From an uncultured Clostridia bacterium (GTDB taxonomy: Bacteria > Bacillota > Clostridia > Christensenellales > Borkfalkiaceae): 64,000 bases of DNA. The notes beneath the pieces were generated by a model. That model did no database searches. It saw only the letters and a list, made by a program, of their open reading frames with translations, and was not told the origin of the DNA. Shown here one piece after another: positions 59,224-64,000 of the stretch (positions within the stretch are counted from its first letter, which is position 1; each line of letters opens with the position of its first letter). Position numbers and translations under genes: made by a program. The stretch is taken from positions 1 through 64,000 of the forward strand of contig CANQFB010000007.1 in the NCBI GenBank assembly GCA_947598205.1, given 5' to 3'.

Positions 59224-59751
59224 CTACACTAATTCAACCGATAATCCAGAATTCGGCCCAGGAGGCAGTCCCAAAGCAGTATCAGTGCCTACATTATTTC
59301 TTAAATCCCAAAGCAACTGTTCTGGGTCAATAAAAGAGCCTATCTTTCTTTCGGATTCAATCCGAGGAGAACTTGATAATTTAGCTCTATAGATTTTTAG
59401 TTTGCATCCATTAGAAATAGCAATACGACACAATGCTCTTATATAAAACCGATTGAATTCTCCTTCTGCCAACATGATGTTTTGGTTATACGGCATTTTT
59501 ACGGACGTGAAAGTGCCGTTTGAATTTGTCCTTAAATATGTAGGATTAAATTTCCCTAAAAGAGATTGCGCTAGTGTAGCTTCGGTTCCGCTCTCAATAC
59601 TTTTTAGTAATAAGGCGGGATATACTGATTTACCTACAGTAGATAATCTTTCGGATATGTAAAGAATATTTTTCTGAAGGTCATAGTTAACTTCTTCAGC
59701 CATATAGCGACGAGTTTCATTTGTTAAATTCTTAAAAGTGAACGCCATCAT
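59224..59751 (-). CDS. Unknown 175-aa protein
   Basis: The protein begins MAFTFKNLTNETRRYMAEEVNYDLQ and has a mostly alpha/beta composition without signal or membrane segment; it ends LGLPPGPNSGLSVELV. I do not recognise the family. AAAGGAGG precedes two adjacent ATGs (59751 and 59748). GC is low compared with the core genes, and it sits between the Mrr-like gene and a tRNA-Ser, typical surroundings for acquired accessory genes. Confidence 0.7.
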   Translation of the reverse strand: MMAFTFKNLTNETRRYMAEEVNYDLQKNILYISERLSTVGKSVYPALLLKSIESGTEATLAQSLLGKFNPTYLRTNSNGTFTSVKMPYNQNIMLAEGEFNRFYIRALCRIAISNGCKLKIYRAKLSSSPRIESERKIGSFIDPEQLLWDLRNNVGTDTALGLPPGPNSGLSVELV

Positions 59752-59768
59752 ATTCCTCCTTTCTAAAT

Positions 59769-59797
59769 TTTATATACCACCCTTAAAGTTATTTCAA
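59769..59797 (-). promoter_or_regulatory. Promoter of the 175-aa unknown gene
   Basis: On the minus strand TTGAAA (59792-59797), 17 bp, TATAAA (59769-59774). Confidence 0.65.
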
Positions 59798-59851
59798 ACA
59801 CTTTTAACATAAAAAAATGGAACGCAAGTTTAGTTCAACTTACGTCCCGCT

Positions 59852-59995
59852 TGGCGCAGAAGAGGAGATTACTTCGCGTTACGGCCGTGTCGCTTTTATA
59901 GCTTCCGAAACGGAACGCTCGTGCCGCCCTTCGATAAATAATAGAAGCTGCGGGCGGGGCGAACTCGAGGAGTTCTCATTAGGTCTCTTCTGCGC
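59852..59995 (-). pseudogene. tRNA-Ser 3' fragment interrupted by an intergenic repeat
   Basis: TGGCGCAGAAGAGGAGATT (59852-59870) is identical to the 3' end (CCA, acceptor, T-stem half) of the intact tRNA-Ser gene. It then breaks into a repeat starting ACTTCGCG with CTCGTGCCGCCCTT and CTGCGGGCGGGGC cores. TCTCTTCTGCGC at about 59984-59995 is an inverted piece of the same acceptor sequence. Confidence 0.7.
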
Positions 59996-60023
59996 AAAAA
60001 TCCCGCCGATTTCTCGGCGGGAT
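59996..60023 (-). terminator. Terminator of tRNA-Ser
   Basis: TCCCGCCGA/TCGGCGGGA stem (60001-60022); on the minus strand it is followed by TTTTT directly after the tRNA CCA end. Confidence 0.85.
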
Positions 60024-60024
60024 C

Positions 60025-60116
60025 TGGCGCAGAAGAGGAGATTCGAACTCCTGCTACCTTTCACAGGTACTACTCCCTTAGCAGGGGAGCCCCTTGAGCC
60101 TCTTGGGTACTTCTGC
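60025..60116 (-). tRNA. tRNA-Ser (GCT anticodon)
   Basis: The 92-nt gene reads GCAGAAG...CTTCTGC as acceptor stem with an encoded CCA. It has a long variable arm as expected for Ser, T-loop GTTCGAATC, and anticodon loop CTGCTAA within CTCCC/GGGAG, giving anticodon GCT for AGC/AGU codons. A terminator follows directly. A broken second copy lies just upstream. Confidence 0.93.
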
Positions 60117-60171
60117 ATTGTTCGGCCTTGTTATGAAGTTTGTCGCGATGTCGAGGGGACCTCTCCGTCGC

Positions 60172-60294
60172 GGAGGAGATTACTTCGCCCCATGGGCTCG
60201 TAGCTTCGGCTTCGCCTCGCGCGAACTCCTGCTACCTTTCACAGGTACTACTCCCTTAGCAGGGGAGCCCCTTGAGCCTCTTGGGTACTTCTGC
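60172..60294 (-). pseudogene. Interrupted second tRNA-Ser copy
   Basis: 60222-60294 is identical over 73 nt to the 5' part of the intact tRNA-Ser gene. The T-loop is then split by a 40-bp insert (60182-60221, ACTTCGCCCC...CCTCGCG), after which GAGGAGATT (60173-60181) resumes. The acceptor 3' strand has become CGCGACG-like and no longer pairs with GCAGAAG, so it cannot fold as a tRNA. Confidence 0.8.
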
Positions 60295-60303
60295 ACATCT
60301 TAA

Positions 60304-60342
60304 TTCACGAAATTCTTTTGTTCCAAAAGAATTTCCGTGAGT
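60304..60342. other. Stem-loop
   Basis: CACGAAATTCTTTTG and CAAAAGAATTTCCGTG pair with one bulged C. It lies between the broken tRNA-Ser and the tandem 130-bp repeats. Confidence 0.6.
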
Positions 60343-60347
60343 TTTAA

Positions 60348-60588
60348 GCCCTGACGGGCAAATTGTGTCGCGCTTGCGCAAAAGCGTGGTTTTGCTTGCG
60401 CCGTAATTGGAAGCGCCTCTCCTCTTCCGCAAAAAATACTTTCGTCTTTTTTGCGGAGATCATATAAAATTGCATTGGCCCTGACGGGCAAATTGTGTCG
60501 CGCTTGCGCAAAAACGTGGTTTTGCTTGCGCCGTAATCGGAAGCGCGTCTTCTCTTCCGCAAAAAATACTTCGTCTTTTTGCGGAGGG
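60348..60588. repeat. Tandem direct repeat, period 130 bp
   Basis: Two nearly identical copies begin GCCCTGACGGGCAAATTGTG at 60348 and 60478. Each ends with a hairpin CCGCAAAAAA/TTTTTTGCGG-like (about 60428-60456 and 60557-60584) and contains GGCGCAAGCAAAACCACG (minus). They may be repeats of a small RNA unit; no ORF with support is seen. Confidence 0.8.
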
Positions 60589-60703
60589 ATATGCCTCCAA
60601 AGCTCTTTCAATATAGCATAAAAATCGGGGAATGTCAAAGTATTTCTCCGAAAACAAAAAAATTTCGCAAAAATATTTTTGAGGGGGAAGGGGAGCGGGG
60701 CGT

Positions 60704-60732
60704 TTGCCATTTTCGCGGATAGGTGTTATAAT
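60704..60732 (+). promoter_or_regulatory. Promoter of the histidine phosphatase gene
   Basis: TTGCCA (60704-60709), 17 bp, TATAAT (60727-60732); the start codon follows 20 bp later. Confidence 0.75.
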
Positions 60733-60751
60733 ATCGAAAAAGGGGTTCGGT

Positions 60752-61282
60752 ATGAAAGTTTTCGTCGCTCGGCACTGCGCGACAGAATATAACGAAAAGA
60801 AGCTCTACTGCGGGCGGCGCGATATTCCGCTCTCCCCCAAGGGGCGTGCGGAGGCGGTTTCCCTCGCCGAGAAGCTCAAAAATTACGCCTTCGGTCTCGT
60901 CATCTCGTCGCCCCTTCTGCGTGCGAAGGAGACGGCGGAGGAGATCGTCCGCGGGCGGGGCATTCCCGTCCTTTGCGACGGGCGGCTCATCGAACGGGAC
61001 TTCGGCGAGCTCGAGGGGACGGACTTCTACCGTGAAGACGCCCTCGTCTACCGCGATGAGTTCGCCTGCCGATGCAAAGGCGGGGAGTCCGATCTCGACG
61101 TCGTGGCGCGTGTCTATGCCTTTCTGGAAGATCTCAAAAAGGAGAGGGGAAGGGGAAACGTCCTTCTCGTCACGCACGGGATCGTCAGCCGCGTCATCCG
61201 CACCTATTTTTGCGACATGACGGATGAAGAATTTCACGCCTACCTTTTGCACAACGGCGAGATCGCGGAATATGAAATTTGA
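60752..61282 (+). CDS. Histidine phosphatase family protein (phosphoglycerate mutase-like)
   Basis: The 176-aa protein has the catalytic start VFVARHCATEYNEKKLYCGRRDIPLSPKGRAEA, where the phospho-accepting His8 sits in ARHCATE (usually RHGET). VISSPLLRAKETAEEI follows (about 50-65), then ERDFGELEG, and the second catalytic His in VLLVTHGIVSRVI (about 142). Such proteins dephosphorylate small metabolites such as alpha-ribazole phosphate or sugar phosphates. The RHG motif here is RHC, a change in a conserved glycine. The ATG at 60752 is supported by the promoter position; an upstream start would precede the promoter. Confidence 0.88.
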   Translation: MKVFVARHCATEYNEKKLYCGRRDIPLSPKGRAEAVSLAEKLKNYAFGLVISSPLLRAKETAEEIVRGRGIPVLCDGRLIERDFGELEGTDFYREDALVYRDEFACRCKGGESDLDVVARVYAFLEDLKKERGRGNVLLVTHGIVSRVIRTYFCDMTDEEFHAYLLHNGEIAEYEI

Positions 61283-61299
61283 CCTTTCACCTCGGACAT

Positions 61300-61640
61300 G
61301 GTATGGGGAAAATCGGTCGTAAGTGTCATTCTGCCCCGCCCGCACGTTCTGATCGCCATCGAAGGGCACGAGGGCAAACCCCCGAAGTAGCCGATAATGT
61401 GAATGCGGCTGTCCGATAAAGAACCTCTCCGAAGAATCCCGAAGTACGAAGTCCGATTATAATAAGGTGATGTTTCGACTACGCTACTTCGCGCAAAGCG
61501 CTCGTGCCGCGTTACGTGGAATTAAAATGCGCGCGGGGCAACATGACGAATTTGGAATGGGTCATCGTTTATCAAAGTCCGTGTTTTCATCCTCGGGATC
61601 CTTCGGTCGCTACGCTTCCTCAGGATGACGCGGTTCACCA
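61300..61640. repeat. Mosaic of palindromic intergenic repeats
   Basis: Contains the GCCCCGCCCGCACGTTC element (about 61336; inverted relative to 41.87 kb), a GGTGATGTTTCGACTACGC unit (about 61466), an ACTTCGCGCAAAGCGCTCGTGCCGC piece (about 61487; inverted at 45.98-46.02 kb) and a CCTCGGGATCCTTCGG piece. No gene is seen. Confidence 0.8.
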
Positions 61641-61669
61641 TCTTCCCCATTTTCCATTTCCCATTTTGC

Positions 61670-61702
61670 AAAAAAACAACCCCCGCGCAACCGCACGGGG
61701 GG
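61670..61702 (-). terminator. Terminator of the minus-strand structured RNA
   Basis: On the minus strand CCCCCGTGC/GCGCGGGGG (61680-61701, loop GGTT, one G-U pair) is followed by TTGTTTTTTT. Confidence 0.85.
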
Positions 61703-62060
61703 ATCAAACATTATTCGGTTGTGCCGGGGGAGGGCGCTTTGGCCGCTTTTCCGCGACCGTTAGGCCCGTTATACCGACATTTCCTCATTCGGGACTTCAT
61801 CCCTGCGCGGGCACATTCGCTGCCGCGCGATCCGTGGAAATTCGGTCTAATTTTCCGCCCCTATCATATAGTAGTACATTGGTCAGCCCTCCTTCATGCT
61901 TTGATCAAGCCTTGAAGTATCATATCGATGCACCTCCGATATGAGATTTCGTACGGACCCCTGTCCGCCCTTTTTTCCGTTGCCCGAAAGGATTTACTAG
62001 CCCATGGGAGTATCCACCTTGTTTGAAAGTAACTTTTTTTGTGAGTTTCTTTCTCTTTTC
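61670..62060 (-). ncRNA. Structured noncoding RNA, possibly raiA-type
   Basis: A near-consensus promoter, no supported ORF and a strong terminator bracket about 390 nt on the minus strand. The 5' portion (about 61850-62020) is conserved-looking and hairpin-rich: GGTGGATACTCCC, GGGCTAGTAAATCC, GTCCGTACGAAATC, CATATCG/CGATATG (about 61918-61940), CTTCA/TGAAG and GTACTACTATATGATAG. Length of that core (about 200 nt) and style recall the raiA RNA motif of Firmicutes and Actinobacteria, but I rely on memory and no raiA gene is adjacent. tmRNA, RNase P, SRP and 6S hallmarks were not found. Confidence 0.55.
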
Positions 62061-62066
62061 ACCTAC

Positions 62067-62094
62067 ATTATAGCATAGAATCGCCGTCTGTCAA
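62067..62094 (-). promoter_or_regulatory. Strong promoter of the structured RNA
   Basis: On the minus strand TTGACA (62089-62094), 16 bp, TATAAT (62067-62072): perfect hexamers, as expected for an abundant RNA. Confidence 0.88.
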
Positions 62095-62182
62095 GGGGTT
62101 TTGCGAAAATTTTTTCAAGAATTTTTTTTGCGAAGAATTTTCGCCGCGGAAAGGCGCGGGACATGTTTTCTCGGAAATCTTC

Positions 62183-62211
62183 TTTACTTTCCCGCGCCCG
62201 CGTGGTAAAAT
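62183..62211 (+). promoter_or_regulatory. Promoter of the ClC channel gene, predicting a leaderless mRNA
   Basis: TTTACT (62183-62188), 17 bp, TAAAAT (62206-62211), then 7 nt to the ATG at 62219. Any Shine-Dalgarno (AGGGG) would lie at or upstream of +1. Confidence 0.55.
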
Positions 62212-62218
62212 AGGGGAC

Positions 62219-63886
62219 ATGGAACGCAAAGGAACAAACCTCAGGCGGAGTGCGCGCCGCGGCGTGGAGATCGCCGCGGTGGGGGCGCTCACGGGCGCCT
62301 TCGTCGGCGTCGTCGTCACCCTCTTCAACTGTCTCGTAGAACTGTGCGAGGAGTTTTCGCGCGAAAAATACGGCTATCTCGCCGAACACCCCGCCTTCAT
62401 TCCTCTGCTCTTTGTCGGGCTTTTTTTGGGCGCGGTCGTCGTGGGCGGGTTCGTGCGCTTTTTGCCCATCATCAGGGGGAGCGGATTCCCCCAGACGGAG
62501 GGCGCGGCGCAGGGGCTCTTACGCTTCAAGTGGTATAAGGTGCTTACGGGAATGTTTGCGGCCAGCCTCGTCGTCATCTTCTTCGGCCTCTCGGCGGGAA
62601 GCGAGGGCCCCAGCCTGATGATCGGCGGCGCGGTGGGGGACGGTCTCGGACAGGTGACGCGCCGAAGCCCCTCCGTACGGCGGTATCTCATCACGGGCGG
62701 CGCATGCGCAGGGCTTGCGGTCTCGCTCAACGCCCCCTTGACGGGCATCGTCTTCGCCTATGAGGAGACGCACAAGCGCTTCACCCCCGAAGTCTTCGCG
62801 TGCTCCTTCTTCTCCGTCGTCGTCGCGATGGTCATTCGCAGTCTGCTCGCGCCCGCCCTGTTGCTCGAGGGGAAGCCCATTTTATTTAACGCGCCCATCT
62901 TTGCGGGCTACACCTTCGCGGTGAGCTCGCTCGATTTTCTTCTCTACGCCCTCATCGCGGCCGTCGTGGTCTCCCTGCTCGGCGTGGGATTTTACTTCGC
63001 CGCCCTGGGGCTGAGGAAACTCTTCCGCAAAATCTGCCCTAAACGCCTCAAGTGGAGCGTGCGCATGCTCATTCCCTTTATGCTCGCGGGCGCGTTCGGG
63101 CTCATCTCCGTGTATGCGATGGGGAGCGGGAAGTTCTTCATCGAAAGTCTGGCGAGCCCCGACGGGACATTCGGGGAGATCGCGCCGCTCTTTTCTTCCC
63201 CGCTCTGGGTGACCCTTCTCGTCGCCGTCCTTTTGCGCTTTGTTGCCACCGCCTGCAATCTCGGTGCGGAGACGCCCTGTTGCACCTCCTTCCCCTTCTT
63301 TGCCATCGGCGCGGGGACGGGCGCGCTTCTCTCTCTCCTCTTTGTGAAGATGGGCATGCCCGCCGAACTTACCGAAAGCATCGTCATCATCTGTCTTGCC
63401 ACCTTCTTTGCGACGGTCGTCAAGGCGCCCTTCACCGCCATCATCATGACGGTGGAACTCACGGGGAGCTTCCTCTATCTCCTGCCCGTCGTGCTCTCCG
63501 TCGCCGTCAGCATCCTCATCGGCAGGATCTTCCGCACCGAGCCTCTCTACGAACGCCTTTTGGAGGACTTTCTGGAGGAGACCAAGGGCACGCCCGTCGC
63601 CGTCGGCGTCAGGGTGCATGCGGGCGCGGGAAGCGCCATCCGCGATATTTTGTGGCCGCAATCGGCCTTCGTCGTCTCCATCTTGCGCGGCGGAAAGCTC
63701 ATCCCCGCCACGGGGGACGCCGAACTTTTGGAGGGCGATATTCTCACCGTCAAGGGTGAACCGCTGAGCGAGAAGGATTTCCTCTCCGAGCTCACGGCCG
63801 CGGTCGGCGAAGTCTTCCCTCTTCCCGCAGAGCAAGGGGAAGAGACGGAAAACGGCCCACCCATGTCTGAAGGCAGGACGCCATAG
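62219..63886 (+). CDS. ClC-family chloride channel or H+/Cl- antiporter with RCK_C domain
   Basis: The 555-aa protein has the ClC selectivity motifs IIRGSGFPQTEGA (GSGIP-type, about 84-96) and SAGSEGPSLMIGGAVG (GREGP-type with Ser for Arg; gating Glu retained, about 125-140), and ATACNLGAETPCCTSFPFFAIGAG (GKxxGP-type region replaced by CNLGAE, about 341-364). About ten or more helices follow the basic N-terminus. Residues about 455-535 form a TrkA-C/RCK_C regulatory domain (VGVRVHAGAGSAIRDILWPQSAFVVSILRGGKLIPATGDAELLEGDILTV). Monocistronic. Confidence 0.92.
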   Translation: MERKGTNLRRSARRGVEIAAVGALTGAFVGVVVTLFNCLVELCEEFSREKYGYLAEHPAFIPLLFVGLFLGAVVVGGFVRFLPIIRGSGFPQTEGAAQGLLRFKWYKVLTGMFAASLVVIFFGLSAGSEGPSLMIGGAVGDGLGQVTRRSPSVRRYLITGGACAGLAVSLNAPLTGIVFAYEETHKRFTPEVFACSFFSVVVAMVIRSLLAPALLLEGKPILFNAPIFAGYTFAVSSLDFLLYALIAAVVVSLLGVGFYFAALGLRKLFRKICPKRLKWSVRMLIPFMLAGAFGLISVYAMGSGKFFIESLASPDGTFGEIAPLFSSPLWVTLLVAVLLRFVATACNLGAETPCCTSFPFFAIGAGTGALLSLLFVKMGMPAELTESIVIICLATFFATVVKAPFTAIIMTVELTGSFLYLLPVVLSVAVSILIGRIFRTEPLYERLLEDFLEETKGTPVAVGVRVHAGAGSAIRDILWPQSAFVVSILRGGKLIPATGDAELLEGDILTVKGEPLSEKDFLSELTAAVGEVFPLPAEQGEETENGPPMSEGRTP

Positions 63887-63908
63887 ACGCTTTATAACGA
63901 CACAATAA

Positions 63909-63940
63909 GACCCGCGCATTTCGGTGCGGGGGTCATTCTT
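63909..63940 (+). terminator. Terminator of the ClC gene
   Basis: GACCCGC...GCGGGGGTC stem followed by ATTCTT. The last 60 bases of the window hold the beginning of another intergenic repeat (CCTCCCCCT). Confidence 0.6.
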
Positions 63941-64000
63941 CTATGAGGTCATCGAGGGAACTTCAAAAATCAGCGACGAGAACGCCGAGAGCCTCCCCCT

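Noticed and set aside
61670..62060. RNase P RNA or tmRNA for the minus-strand structured RNA
   Set aside because: No GAGGAAAGUCC or ACAGAA blocks of RNase P, and no tRNA-like ends with GGTTCGAATCC and CCA as in tmRNA.

Overview
The window looks like a chromosomal segment of a moderately high-GC, endospore-forming member of the Clostridia. Evidence: a T-box leader in front of pheST, a SpoIVFA/SpoIVFB pair, a SpoIIE phosphatase, AAGGAGG-type ribosome binding sites, many TTGACA-17-TATAAT promoters, and Gram-positive style lipoproteins and surface proteins. Placement near uncultured gut Christensenellales-type lineages is only an inference from style. No phage, insertion sequence with a transposase, or CRISPR array is visible.

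Layout. 0-8.5 kb: an aminoglycoside-phosphotransferase-like kinase, an ECF sigma/anti-sigma pair, a cysteine desulfurase, spoIVFA-spoIVFB, rsmA, an NlpC/P60 lipoprotein and a serine hydrolase. 8.9-17.7 kb: a purine permease, a SecB-like protein, a P-type ATPase, serS, a DEDD exonuclease and an RsmF-type rRNA methyltransferase. 17.9-30.1 kb: a 1275-aa surface lipoprotein with a C-terminal membrane anchor, a TauE/SafE permease split in two genes, ppx/gppA, maf with an MreB-like gene, and a 1199-aa lipoprotein. 30.1-37.4 kb: T-box, pheS, pheT, spoIIE and a hemolysin-III protein. 37.4-39.3 kb: a low-GC island with a strongly structured RNA and two unknown genes. 39.4-45.9 kb: tex and a four-gene operon of an SDR enzyme plus three flavoproteins, coupled by ATGA overlaps. 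46.1-49 kb: metNIQ behind a methionine-codon-rich leader peptide and attenuator. 49.4-56.2 kb: a 1927-aa MBG-repeat surface protein with a companion lipoprotein. 57-60.6 kb: a second low-GC accessory zone with a membrane-anchored Mrr-like nuclease, an unknown gene, one intact tRNA-Ser and two broken tRNA-Ser pieces. 60.7-64 kb: a histidine phosphatase, a structured RNA on the minus strand and a ClC chloride channel.

Almost every gap between operons is filled with a mosaic of short palindromic repeats shared between distant loci. One 71-bp element occurs as exact inverted copies 33 kb apart.

The most interesting points are the RNA-level controls (the Met leader peptide attenuator, the 37.6-kb structured RNA, the 61.7-62.06-kb structured RNA and two probably leaderless genes) and the tRNA-Ser fragments interrupted at the same T-loop position. 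All coordinates and motif calls were read by eye; no database search or folding program was run.
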